This document shows positions 38,150 to 44,934 of a stretch of 44,934 bases of DNA, piece after piece. The notes below the pieces were generated by a model. That model searched no databases, was not told the DNA's origin, and worked only from the letters and a program-made list of their open reading frames with translations. The stretch's first letter is position 1; each line of letters starts with the position of its first letter. Both the position numbers and the translations under genes were made by a program. The DNA is from Oscillospiraceae bacterium (lineage in GTDB: Bacteria > Bacillota > Clostridia > Oscillospirales > CAG-272): NCBI GenBank assembly GCA_015063725.1, contig SVTP01000019.1, positions 1 to 44,934 on the forward strand, read 5' to 3'.

Positions 38150-38329
38150 CTAAACAACTTTCTTATTTTGTAGGGTCTCGGCGGTCCCTACAAAATTGCG
38201 GTAGCCAAAGCGAGGTTTACCCTCGCGTCGTCCGTCTGTTAGTGCACTGACAACTCTATTTTTAGACCTCTTGTTAGAGAGTTCTTGAAAGGGGTGTGGG
38301 GGAAACTTCTCGAAAGAAGTTTCCCCCAC
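38150..38329 (-). repeat. Composite repeat with three-arm hairpin copy 10
   Basis: Matches 3542-3708 in order: GTAGGGTCTCGGCGGTCCCT, then AGCCAAAGCGAGG, CGTCTGTTAGTGCACTGACA, TAGAGAGTTCTTGAAAGGGG and the palindrome at 38296-38329 (arm GTGGGGGAAACTTCT). The palindrome ends 9 bp from the ylmH stop. Confidence 0.85.
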
Positions 38330-38338
38330 ATTTTCATT

Positions 38339-39154
38339 CTAAACTAACTGGTCTGCTCTCAAACGCAGTCTTCCCTTTCGGGTTTCTCCGTCGAAGGAGC
38401 GCAGGACGAAGCGTCCGTGGCCGCGAACAGAGACGGTAATGGGCGGTGTGAGAACGGCATCGACGCGTTCCTCGGGCTCGAAATCGACCTCAACCAGACC
38501 GCTGCGCACGGCGTTTTGCGCCGCCTCACGCGAGAGGTTGCAGAGTGCGGCAACCACGCAGTCAAGTCGCGGAGATGCGACGGTATCACTGACGGGACGG
38601 TACTGCTTGCCGTCGGTGAAGGTTTCGTCAAGGGTACACTCGCGGCAGCGGACGGTATCCGCGCCAACCTTGGTCAGCTCCCCCATCAAAAATCCTGCGA
38701 GCGTGCGGGGGCAAAAGAGGATGGCACTGTGCGCGTCTTGCACGGCAATGTCACCAATGGCATCTCGCTCGATGCCAAGCCCCAAGATAGCACCAAGATA
38801 ATCGCGGTGCGACAGATTGCGAAAGCCGCTGCCCTTGATAGAAAGCGACACGACCGCATCGGTCAGCTCCTCGGCAAGACAGTCAAAGAGAGCCGCCTCG
38901 CGCGCGGTAGCATCCTCGGGCAGGATGGCAGTCAGGTAGTCGGGCAAGAGAAACAGACACACCCTCTCGGCGGTGCTGTGCCCTCCCCAAAACCAATACG
39001 CATCCTGCAGTCCACGCGCATCCAGCATCCGTTCGGCGCGGCGGCGCTGGCGCATGGTCAAAAAAGGAATGTGCGCAACGCTCCCCGAGGTGCATTTGCG
39101 AATGGCATCCTCAAGTCGCGCTTCAAACAGGTCACGCGTGTTCTCTGTCCCCAT
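38339..39154 (-). CDS. ylmH: YlmH-family RNA-binding protein, S4 domain
   Basis: A 271-residue protein of the division-cluster YlmH family. The N-terminal part has the alpha/beta domain (IPFLTMRQRRRAERMLDARG, FWGGHSTAERVCLFLLPDYL); the C-terminal S4 RNA-binding domain reads LDCVVAALCNLSREAAQNAVRSGLVEVDFE and ends GRFVLRSFDGETRKGRLRL. In Bacillus YlmH helps clear peptidyl-tRNA from stalled ribosomes and affects division-gene expression. Start at 39154 overlaps the YggT stop by one base (TAATG), indicating coupling; GGAGGT lies about 10 bases upstream. A longer in-frame reading to 39244 runs inside yggT and is rejected. Confidence 0.9.
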   Translation of the reverse strand: MGTENTRDLFEARLEDAIRKCTSGSVAHIPFLTMRQRRRAERMLDARGLQDAYWFWGGHSTAERVCLFLLPDYLTAILPEDATAREAALFDCLAEELTDAVVSLSIKGSGFRNLSHRDYLGAILGLGIERDAIGDIAVQDAHSAILFCPRTLAGFLMGELTKVGADTVRCRECTLDETFTDGKQYRPVSDTVASPRLDCVVAALCNLSREAAQNAVRSGLVEVDFEPEERVDAVLTPPITVSVRGHGRFVLRSFDGETRKGRLRLRADQLV

Positions 39155-39432
39155 TATACGAGGACCTCCAGGATGGTTTGCAGAATGACAATGGCAAAGA
39201 CAGCAAACAGAAACGGCATATCGATGGGCGAGCCGACAAACCAATTCATTTTGTCAAACAGCTTGCGGAACGGCAGAATGATAGGCTCGGTGATGGTATA
39301 CAAAAAGGATGCCATGGGGCCATCCCCCATCGGATCGATCCAGGAAAGAATGGCGCGCGCAAACATGGCAATATCCAAAACGCTCAGGAGCGCCAGTGCA
39401 ATATTTTTGATAAGATTGACCACGTAGATCAT
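39154..39432 (-). CDS. yggT: YggT-family membrane protein
   Basis: A 92-residue membrane protein with two long hydrophobic hairpins (about 6-28 and 68-90) and the family motif RAILSWIDPMGDGPMASFLYTITEPIILPFR in the middle. YggT proteins lie in division clusters of Gram-positives and cyanobacteria; the precise role is unclear. The ATG at 39432 has AAGGAGAA upstream. A terminator between this gene and sepF (39484-39517) suggests that part of the transcript stops before it. Confidence 0.9.
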   Translation of the reverse strand: MIYVVNLIKNIALALLSVLDIAMFARAILSWIDPMGDGPMASFLYTITEPIILPFRKLFDKMNWFVGSPIDMPFLFAVFAIVILQTILEVLV

Positions 39433-39483
39433 AGGGTTCTCCTTTGAAAAACACAAAAGCAAGTTGGAATTTTGTTTTATAGC

Positions 39484-39517
39484 AAAAGGCTGTTGCGCAA
39501 ACCGCAACAGCCTTTTA
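39484..39517 (-). terminator. terminator after sepF
   Basis: AAAAGGCTGTTGCG, loop CAAAC, CGCAACAGCCTTTT; on the minus strand followed by GCTATAAAAC. Confidence 0.82.
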
Positions 39518-39537
39518 TGCGCAGGGATTACGCAAGA

Positions 39538-40053
39538 TTATGCTTCCTCTTCGTACTCCTCGGTCAGACCGCTTGTTTCTTGTGCGGGAGCCGCCTGGAC
39601 GGGTTGGGGCTCTGCAGGTGCCTCTACGTCGGGAGCAAAGCCGGAGATATCAACACCGGAAGGAGAGATAACGATGGTGTTTTTGTTGGTTCTGATCATC
39701 TCGCCGCCAAGCACGTATGCAACACCGGACAAAAAGTCAACCAGGCGGTGTGCCTGCTCTTTGGTCAGGCGGCTGATGTCAAGCAGAACGATGCAACCGT
39801 CCTTGAGCTTGTCGGCAATTCTGGTTGCCTCGATGTGGCTCTTGGGTTGGAGCAGCTTCAGGGATACCTTATCGGCTGCGCTTACAGGACGGAATTCGGG
39901 ATCCTTGCGTGCAGGGTTCTCCAATGCGGAAACGCTGTTTGCAGTATCGTCGGGGATCTGAATATCCTCGGGCATTACGTACAGCTCGTTCTCGTCGTAG
40001 CTCTCGTCAAAATCCGCATTGTCATTGCGAACAAATCTTTTCAGTAAATTCAT
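39538..40053 (-). CDS. sepF: cell division protein SepF
   Basis: A 171-residue FtsZ-binding and membrane-binding protein needed for septum assembly. The short N-terminal amphipathic stretch (MNLLKRFVRN) is the membrane anchor; an acidic linker follows; the core (about 60-137) includes KLLQPKSHIEATRIADKLKDGCIVLLDISRLTKEQAHRLVDFLSGVAYVLGG, the SepF signature; residues 140-171 are an unusually long Pro/Glu/Ala-rich tail. Encoded between yggS and yggT, the standard order in Firmicutes. Confidence 0.95.
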   Translation of the reverse strand: MNLLKRFVRNDNADFDESYDENELYVMPEDIQIPDDTANSVSALENPARKDPEFRPVSAADKVSLKLLQPKSHIEATRIADKLKDGCIVLLDISRLTKEQAHRLVDFLSGVAYVLGGEMIRTNKNTIVISPSGVDISGFAPDVEAPAEPQPVQAAPAQETSGLTEEYEEEA

Positions 40054-40086
40054 TTTTTGCCTCCTATATGTTCCTCATACAAAATA

Positions 40087-40785
40087 CTAATGATTACGTG
40101 GCGCAAACAGTGCGCGCCCGACGCGAACGATATCCGCGCCCTCCTCGATAGCGACCTCAAAGCTATCGGACATTCCCATCGACAAAATGGGCCTACTTAT
40201 ATTATGAAGTGTTTTTTGCCAAATGTCAAGACATAATTGAGAAGTTTTGCGAAAATATTTTCGATATTCCTCAATTTTTTCGCATTTTGGCGCCATTGTC
40301 ATAAATCCGCAGAGTCTCAAATGCGAAAATTGACCGAGTGCCTCGCAAAACGCGGCGGCGTCGGCAGGGGAAATTCCGCTCTTGTTTTCTTCCATGCCGC
40401 TGTTGATCTCTACCAAAACGTCCATCACAATACCGCGCTTTGCAGCTTGCTTTTCGATCTCGGCGGCAAGCGGGAGACTATCCAGCGAGTGGATCATGGA
40501 CACCTTATCGATAATATACTTGACCTTGTTTTTTTGCAGGGTACCGATAAAGTGTACGCGCAGATCTTTGCGGTCAAGTGCATCCCAATGCTCCAGCAGC
40601 TGCTGCACGCGGTTCTCGCCGATATCGTTAACACCAAGACTGTGCAGATAATTGATGTGCGCGGTGTCGGTGTATTTGACCGCCGCCAGAAGCGTGACCT
40701 CTCTGCCACCCGACCGCGCTCTTGCCGCATCGATGCGTGCGCGGATCGCGGCAAGGTTTTCATCCACGTATGAAAAAGCCGTCAT
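40087..40785 (-). CDS. yggS: YggS/PLPBP-family pyridoxal-phosphate homeostasis protein
   Basis: A 232-residue single-domain TIM barrel that binds pyridoxal phosphate on Lys37 (LLAAVKYTD) and buffers the free cofactor; it is not known as an enzyme. Typical stretches: GVNDIGENRVQQLLEH, HFIGTLQKNKVKYII, LVEINSGMEENKSGI and LSMGMSDSFEVAIEEGADIVRVGRALFAPR. It overlaps the HlyD-like gene upstream by 4 bp and precedes sepF by 33 bp. Confidence 0.95.
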   Translation of the reverse strand: MTAFSYVDENLAAIRARIDAARARSGGREVTLLAAVKYTDTAHINYLHSLGVNDIGENRVQQLLEHWDALDRKDLRVHFIGTLQKNKVKYIIDKVSMIHSLDSLPLAAEIEKQAAKRGIVMDVLVEINSGMEENKSGISPADAAAFCEALGQFSHLRLCGFMTMAPKCEKIEEYRKYFRKTSQLCLDIWQKTLHNISRPILSMGMSDSFEVAIEEGADIVRVGRALFAPRNH

Positions 40786-42032
40786 CGGTACACCTTCCCT
40801 TCGTAAAGATCACTTCCCGAAACGATCAGGATATCGTTTTCGGCAAGCTCGGTTGAGGAGCCTTCACCGGGGAGCTCTGCAATAGCATAGCCCTCTCCCA
40901 TCCAAATGATGTGCGCTTGGCGGAAGCGCACGGTGCTTTCCTCAAAAACGTAAACGCCCATAAGATTGCCCTCTGTGACGAGTGCGGACTCGGGAATGTA
41001 AAAGCCCTCCGTTTCTCCCACAACGATCTCAACCGTTTGCTCGCGGTAAAACAAGAAGTCATTGGGATGATCCTCACAACGGAACACGGCAAGGACTGTG
41101 CCCTCTCCCGCAACCGTTCTCTCAAGCGTCAGGACCGCCTCGGTATCGTTGTTTTCGGGGAAGGTAAAGCGGTATTCCCTGCCCGCGAAAAAGCCGGATG
41201 CAACCGAGGGGGAAAGCTCGAGCGCCAGATACCACTCGTACCCATACACCAGCTTGCCCACTGTTTGCCCATCGGGAACCTTGGGGGTGCTTTCGATAAG
41301 CGTGTGCAAGGATTCGGGAGTCAGGTTTTCCAGAGCGGCGGTGCTGAACGCGCTCTCAAAGCCGTCTACGTATCCGCCGTCGTAAAAAAGCCCCGAGGAT
41401 ATCTCGCTCTTGATTTCGACAGAGCTTGCCGCCCCGAGCAGGTCTTCTTTTTCCTCTCGCAAGGCTTGCAGGTGCTCCTTTGTCTCGTTGGTCTCGCCCA
41501 CCAAGGAAACGTAGCGGTTGAGCGCTACGAGCAGTTTTTCCTCAAGTGCGGGGATCTGGTCGAGCCTGCCTGCCTCGGTTGCCGCGCTGATCTCGCGGTA
41601 GAGCGCGGTGTATTCGGCGCGGTATTTGTTCGCCTCGGAAAGCGGCGTTCCCGCCTTGAGCTGACTATCCTCTAAAATGCGGATGGCGCGGTTGATGCGC
41701 GAGAGCTTCAGCTGTGCCGCCGCGAGTGCATCGCCGCTTGCAGCGGTAGACCAAACCTTGGCAACAGACACGTTTTTGCCAACCTTGGTGCCGTTTTCCA
41801 CCAAGGTGTCAACCAATCCGGTACCCGTAGTGGTGAGCACCTCCTCATTGCGGAAGAGATACCCCTGCGCAGAGGTGATCTGCGTATCGGTGATGCGGCG
41901 CACAGGTGTGGTGAGCACGTTGCCCATGGCAAAGTCCATGGCGTGTGCCACTGTATAAACGATCAACCCCAGCATTGCCAGAATAGCGGCTATGCGGAGT
42001 GCGTATTTTTGCAAAAAGTTTTTTCTTGTCAC
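40782..42032 (-). CDS. HlyD-like membrane-anchored protein of division cluster
   Basis: A 416-residue protein with one N-terminal membrane segment (about 11-33, LRIAAILAMLGLIVYTVAHA), a lipoyl/barrel-sandwich-like stretch (GYLFRNEEVLTTTGTGLVDTLVENGTKVGKNVSVAKVW), a coiled-coil region (about 115-200) and a C-terminal beta-rich part ending GEGYAIAELPGEG and NDILIVSGSDLYEGKVYR. This is the HlyD/periplasmic-adaptor family member often found just upstream of yggS-sepF in Clostridia; no partner transporter is nearby, so an export role is unproven and a wall or division role is possible. Both ends overlap neighbours by 4 bp. Confidence 0.82.
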   Translation of the reverse strand: MTRKNFLQKYALRIAAILAMLGLIVYTVAHAMDFAMGNVLTTPVRRITDTQITSAQGYLFRNEEVLTTTGTGLVDTLVENGTKVGKNVSVAKVWSTAASGDALAAAQLKLSRINRAIRILEDSQLKAGTPLSEANKYRAEYTALYREISAATEAGRLDQIPALEEKLLVALNRYVSLVGETNETKEHLQALREEKEDLLGAASSVEIKSEISSGLFYDGGYVDGFESAFSTAALENLTPESLHTLIESTPKVPDGQTVGKLVYGYEWYLALELSPSVASGFFAGREYRFTFPENNDTEAVLTLERTVAGEGTVLAVFRCEDHPNDFLFYREQTVEIVVGETEGFYIPESALVTEGNLMGVYVFEESTVRFRQAHIIWMGEGYAIAELPGEGSSTELAENDILIVSGSDLYEGKVYR

Positions 42033-42997
42033 GGCGCGCCCTCCTCTCCTCGGAAGAGAGAAACGATCTCGTCACAGACCGCGTCAAGGGAGCGAAGCTC
42101 TCCCTCGCGCTCCATATCCACCCAACGGACATAGGGCTTTGCCGAGAACCAGGTGAGCTGACGCTTTGCATAGCGACGGGTGGCGGTTTTCAGGTTTTCG
42201 GTGGCTTCGGTCAAGGTTTCATTGCCGCCGAGATAGCCCAAAAGCTCCTTGTAGCCGATGGCTTGTGCCGCGGTGAGATTGACCTCGAACACGCCATCCT
42301 CCAAAAGCCCGCGCGTTTCCTCGAGCAGTCCGTCCGCCATCATCATATCCACGCGGCGGTTGATGCGCTCGTAGAGCACCTCGCGGCGCGGATAGAAAAG
42401 ACCGACGACAACGGCTTCAAAGGGAGACTCCACCGCTTGTGAACGGCGGTCAAATTCGCTTTTGGGAATACCCGTTTGCTCGTAGATCTCCAAGGCGCGA
42501 ACCACGCGCTTGACATTGTTTGGGTGAATGGCATCGGCGCTTTCAGGGTCGACCGCGCGTAATCGCTCGTGCAAAGCAAGAGCCCCCTCACGCTCGGCAA
42601 ACGCGAACAGAGATGCGCGCAAATCCTCGTCGGCGTGCGTTTCTTCCATCTCGCCGCACAAAAAACGGTCGAGATAAAGCCCTGTTCCACCGCAAAGGAT
42701 GGGCAATTTTTGGCGCGCGACGATCTCGCGGACAGCCTCGCCTGCCATAGTGACGTAGTCGGCGCAGGAGAACGCCACGTCGGGCTCGACCGCGTCGATC
42801 ATGTGATGTGGCACACCGCTCATTTCTTCGACGGTCGGCTTTGCCGTACCGATGTTCATACGGCGGTAGACCTGCATGGAGTCGCAGGAGACGATCTCGC
42901 CGCCCAGGCGACGGGCAACCTCAATGGAGACTGCCGTTTTTCCGCTTGCCGTAGGGCCGACTATGGCAAGTATTTTGATTTTTTTGTGACTTGTCAT
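42029..42997 (-). CDS. miaA: tRNA dimethylallyltransferase
   Basis: A 322-residue enzyme that adds a dimethylallyl group to A37 of tRNAs reading U-initial codons, such as the tRNA-Leu(CAA) encoded in this window. P-loop GPTASGKT is at 14-21, DSMQVYRRMNIGTAKP (~38-53) is the signature, and GGTGLYLDRFLCG, NNVKRVVRALEIYE and QAIGYKELLGYL are conserved. The start at 42997 follows GGGAGGGAAGAG. It overlaps the HlyD-like gene by 4 bp (ATGA). hfq and mutL, common partners, are absent. Confidence 0.96.
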   Translation of the reverse strand: MTSHKKIKILAIVGPTASGKTAVSIEVARRLGGEIVSCDSMQVYRRMNIGTAKPTVEEMSGVPHHMIDAVEPDVAFSCADYVTMAGEAVREIVARQKLPILCGGTGLYLDRFLCGEMEETHADEDLRASLFAFAEREGALALHERLRAVDPESADAIHPNNVKRVVRALEIYEQTGIPKSEFDRRSQAVESPFEAVVVGLFYPRREVLYERINRRVDMMMADGLLEETRGLLEDGVFEVNLTAAQAIGYKELLGYLGGNETLTEATENLKTATRRYAKRQLTWFSAKPYVRWVDMEREGELRSLDAVCDEIVSLFRGEEGAP

Positions 42998-43091
42998 CTC
43001 TTCCCTCCCGCAAGCATTTTTGTGTGAGCGCATACCGCCCCATCATAGAATCATTATCTTTATTATACAATATCCCCGCTTGTTTGTCAAG

Positions 43092-43120
43092 AAAAAAAGC
43101 TTGCCAAAGCAAGCTTTTTT
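43092..43120. terminator. terminator after HAD phosphatase gene
   Basis: AAAAAAGCTTGC, loop CAAA, GCAAGCTTTTTT; separates the HAD gene from miaA, so miaA needs its own promoter in 42998-43090. Confidence 0.88.
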
Positions 43121-43128
43121 CCCACTGT

Positions 43129-43809
43129 TTAGACTTCCATATGGGGCAGAGCATCCGCAAGGGTTGTGCCCTCTCCAAGATAGAGATCGGCGGCGGCAGC
43201 GAGCCGCTCGGCAGAGGAATGGTGAGAGTCATAAACACCAACGGTAACAAATCCCGCACGCCTTGCCGTCTCGAGCGCGAGGGCGGAATCCTCAAATACG
43301 GCGGTCTCGGATAGGGGCGTTCCCAAGACCTTGCACGCCGCCAAAAATACGTCGGGGCGCTCCTTCCCCACGCCGATATCCGAGCAGGAAATGATGGTCT
43401 CGGGTGTGAAAAATTCGGCAAGGCCGCAGCTCTCAAGTGCAATATTGAGGTAGCGGCGGTCGGTTGCAGAGGCAAGACACATCCGCACACCGCGCTCGCG
43501 CAGAGCGGTCAAAAGTTCAATAGCGCCCGGCTTTGCCATTGCCACAGTGGTGTAAAAATGATGAACGTAATCAGCGGCAAACGCATCAAATTCTTCGGGT
43601 GGGCACGGAATTTTCAAATACCCATGAATGTAAGAAATGGCTTTGCCAAAGATCATCGTGCGCACGTAGGTATCAAAGTGCACGGGGTCCATGCGAAAAT
43701 CGGGATCTCCAAAATACTTCTTTCCCATATCCTTCCAAAAACAGTCCCAGAACGCAAGAGAGTCGACAAGCGTTCCGTCCATATCAAAAATGACGCCTTG
43801 GATCTTCAT
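43129..43809 (-). CDS. HAD-superfamily phosphatase/phosphoglucomutase-like protein
   Basis: A 226-residue hydrolase. The nucleophile and acid motif FDMDGTLVDS has Asp9 and Asp11; the helical cap runs about 16-90; LASATDRRYLNIAL is motif 2; GVGKERPDVFLAACKVLG is motif 3 with its Lys; VFEDSALALETARRAGFVTVGV is motif 4. It falls in the beta-phosphoglucomutase/pseudouridine-phosphatase group (IA subfamily). The substrate is probably a small sugar or nucleotide phosphate but cannot be named. It is the first gene of the minus-strand run toward miaA, with a terminator between. Confidence 0.88.
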   Translation of the reverse strand: MKIQGVIFDMDGTLVDSLAFWDCFWKDMGKKYFGDPDFRMDPVHFDTYVRTMIFGKAISYIHGYLKIPCPPEEFDAFAADYVHHFYTTVAMAKPGAIELLTALRERGVRMCLASATDRRYLNIALESCGLAEFFTPETIISCSDIGVGKERPDVFLAACKVLGTPLSETAVFEDSALALETARRAGFVTVGVYDSHHSSAERLAAAADLYLGEGTTLADALPHMEV

Positions 43810-43904
43810 AAAAGCCCTCCTCTATCTGACGCATGTATTGTTGCAACCATTATAGCATCTTTTGAAAAGAATTGCAAGCGGATGACAAAAAATCGCACAT
43901 TTCT

Positions 43905-44150
43905 CTCTACGTCCGTCGGATGCTCCGCATCCGTCACCTCATCCGTCAAATGACGCAAGCGCATTTGACACCTTCCCCTCAAGGGGAAGGCTTTGGAGTA
44001 GTTGCCGCTTTGCAAAGCGTAAATTTCAATAATGTCTGATGTGCTAATATTCTTTCTTTCGGCGAACTTACTTTTAGCCTTCCCCTTGAGGGGAAGGTGT
44101 CAAACGTCGCAAAGCGACGGGTGACGGATGAGGTGACGCCATCGCAGATG
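43905..44150. repeat. Inverted pair of CCTTCCCC palindrome repeats
   Basis: CCTTCCCCTCAAGGGGAAGG (43971-43990) and CCTTCCCCTTGAGGGGAAGG (44079-44098) are flanked outward by GGATGCTCCGCATCCGTCAC and its counterpart GGTGACGGATGAGGTGACG. Together they form a long imperfect inverted repeat of about 245 bp with an 88-bp centre. No gene. Confidence 0.83.
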
Positions 44151-44167
44151 GCGCAGGATTACCGCGC

Positions 44168-44205
44168 AAAAAAGCTCCCCAACCTTGCGGGTTGGGGATG
44201 TTTTA
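44168..44205 (-). terminator. terminator of small minus-strand XRE gene
   Basis: Minus strand: TCCCCAACC, loop, GGTTGGGGAGCTTTTTT, 6 bp after the stop. Confidence 0.85.
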
Positions 44206-44412
44206 TTACGGCGTGTCGGTCAGTCCGATAAAATAATCTGCGCTGACCTTGTAAAAACGGCATAGCTTGATCATGTCATCAATCTTCAGCTCCGCTCTGC
44301 CATCTTCAATGTGGCTATACCCTTGTTGAGATTTGTTGATTACTGCTCCAACCTCTTTTTGCGTCAGATCATGGTCCTCGCGTAAATTTCTCATCCGTAT
44401 ACGATAATTCAT
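44206..44412 (-). CDS. small XRE-family repressor (divergent switch, left)
   Basis: A 68-residue stand-alone helix-turn-helix protein (MRNLREDHDLTQKEVGAVIN, QQGYSHIEDGRAELK, then FYKVSADYFIGLTDTP). The recognition helix SQQGYSHIEDG resembles the immunity/ImmR and phage-repressor-like XRE group. AAGGAGTAGGGT precedes the ATG. Its minus-strand promoter TTGTCA-16-TATGAT (44448-44475) has a 19-bp operator in the spacer, and a second identical operator lies in the divergent promoter, so it probably represses both. Terminator at 44168. Confidence 0.85.
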   Translation of the reverse strand: MNYRIRMRNLREDHDLTQKEVGAVINKSQQGYSHIEDGRAELKIDDMIKLCRFYKVSADYFIGLTDTP

Positions 44413-44447
44413 ACCCTACTCCTTGCATGAAACTATACAAAAAGTTT

Positions 44448-44497
44448 ATCATACTCATATTTTGAGTATTGACAAATACTCAATATTTGAGTATAAT
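44448..44497. promoter_or_regulatory. divergent overlapping promoters with twin 19-bp operators
   Basis: Plus promoter: TTGACA (44469-44474), 17 bases, TATAAT (44492-44497), perfect. Minus promoter: TTGTCA (44470-44475), 16 bases, TATGAT (44448-44453). The -35 boxes overlap by five bases. Operators ATACTCA-N5-TGAGTAT lie at 44451-44469 (minus spacer) and 44476-44494 (plus spacer), centres 25 bp apart. Confidence 0.9.
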
Positions 44498-44550
44498 GGT
44501 GATATGGACTTTTGCTTTTGGGTAGAGATATGTTTTTTGAGGAGGTAAAA

Positions 44551-44799
44551 ATGTTTTGTTCTGAATACGAAAAAGAAACCGGTGATACGTCTTTCCGTGT
44601 ACGAAAGATCATTATTGCACAGAAAATAAAAGAATTTCGTCAAAAAAATCGCTTGACACAAAGTCAATTTGCAGATCTGTTTGGCATAACGGCACAATGC
44701 GTCTCCAAATGGGAGCGAGAAAAATGCTATCCCGATATTGCTCTTTTGCCTTCGCTTGCCGAAGCAATGGGGTGCCGGATCGATGAATTTTTTGATTGA
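44551..44799 (+). CDS. small XRE-family regulator (divergent switch, right)
   Basis: An 82-residue protein with a 15-residue N-terminal extension (MFCSEYEKETGDTSF) before the helix-turn-helix (IIIAQKIKEFRQKNRLTQSQ, then QCVSKWEREKCYPD and MGCRIDEFFD). The VSKWE recognition helix belongs to the common Clostridia XRE group, unlike its divergent neighbour. I start at 44551 because GAGGAGGT lies 7 bases upstream; a TTG at 44512 in frame has no site. It is driven by the perfect plus promoter carrying one of the twin operators. A terminator follows at 44820. Confidence 0.85.
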   Translation: MFCSEYEKETGDTSFRVRKIIIAQKIKEFRQKNRLTQSQFADLFGITAQCVSKWEREKCYPDIALLPSLAEAMGCRIDEFFD

Positions 44800-44819
44800 T
44801 TTCATATAACAATAAAAAT

Positions 44820-44850
44820 CCCCCCGTAAAACGGGGGGTATTTCATTTTC
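44820..44850 (+). terminator. terminator of plus-strand XRE gene
   Basis: CCCCCCGT, loop AAA, ACGGGGGG, then TATTTCATTTTC. The last 84 bases of the window show a GCGCAC-AA-GTGCGC hairpin (about 44877-44890) but nothing I can name. Confidence 0.8.
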
Positions 44851-44934
44851 GGGCATAGCCCTAATAATACTGGCTGCGCACAAGTGCGCTTGAGATTGGC
44901 CTGCCAGCCATGCAATTGTTACTTACTACCCATA

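Noticed and set aside
44206-44799. Prophage immunity region
   Set aside because: The divergent repressor layout is phage-like, but no integrase, att site or phage structural gene is visible; left open because the window ends 135 bp later.

Overview
The window looks like a chromosome segment of a Gram-positive Clostridia-type anaerobe, probably an uncultured gut Oscillospirales relative. Support: a pyruvate:ferredoxin oxidoreductase end, acetate kinase, a SepF/YggS/YggT/YlmH division cluster, strong AGGAGG ribosome sites, tRNA genes with encoded CCA, and many Clostridia-style XRE regulators. The taxon is inferred from gene content only.

Layout. 1-3.3 kb: nifJ end and a loose set of accessory genes (VOC protein, GNAT, membrane XRE, unknown protein). 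3.7-10.8 kb: an amino-sugar locus with nagA, a nagB-like gene and two Gfo/Idh/MocA dehydrogenases on the minus strand, and a divergent AraC regulator followed by a cytoplasmic GH20 hexosaminidase. 10.8-16.5 kb: transglutaminase-like protein, M3 lipoprotein peptidase, tRNA-Leu(CAA), secreted Pro/Thr-rich protein, small-multidrug-export-type membrane protein and ackA. 16.8-22.6 kb: phosphohexomutase, XRE plus small partner, thiamine pyrophosphokinase, hisS, zinc-ribbon membrane protein divergent from a small XRE. 22.8-30.2 kb: tRNA-Arg(CCG), PBP2, CPBP protease, mreB, maf and a split transketolase. 31.1-37.4 kb: a structured small RNA, a Cys-motif membrane protein, pgk-tpiA, a ThyX-like protein and a CPA2 antiporter. 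37.6-44.8 kb: XRE, ylmH-yggT-sepF-yggS-HlyD-like-miaA, a HAD phosphatase and a pair of divergent XRE genes.

Almost every intergenic gap is filled with short hairpin repeats of several families, often fused into mosaics. The most striking family (10 copies) is a near-perfect 34-39 bp palindrome plus a one-sided tail that mirrors the palindrome arm and changes together with it from copy to copy. Eight of the ten copies lie within about 20 bp of a stop codon, palindrome side toward the gene. Two MITE-like 240-251 bp elements with shared inverted ends are also present.

The strongest candidates for something undescribed are: (1) the three-arm co-varying repeat; (2) a roughly 166-nt structured RNA at 31157-31322 with a perfect consensus promoter and a UUCG-capped terminator, 6S-like in shape but unidentified; (3) a compact divergent XRE switch at 44451-44497 in which two identical 19-bp operators each fill a promoter spacer and the two -35 boxes overlap; (4) an XRE locus at 22.3 kb with three related palindromes around a perfect promoter. 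No CRISPR array, prophage structural gene, IS transposase or secondary-metabolite cluster was seen.
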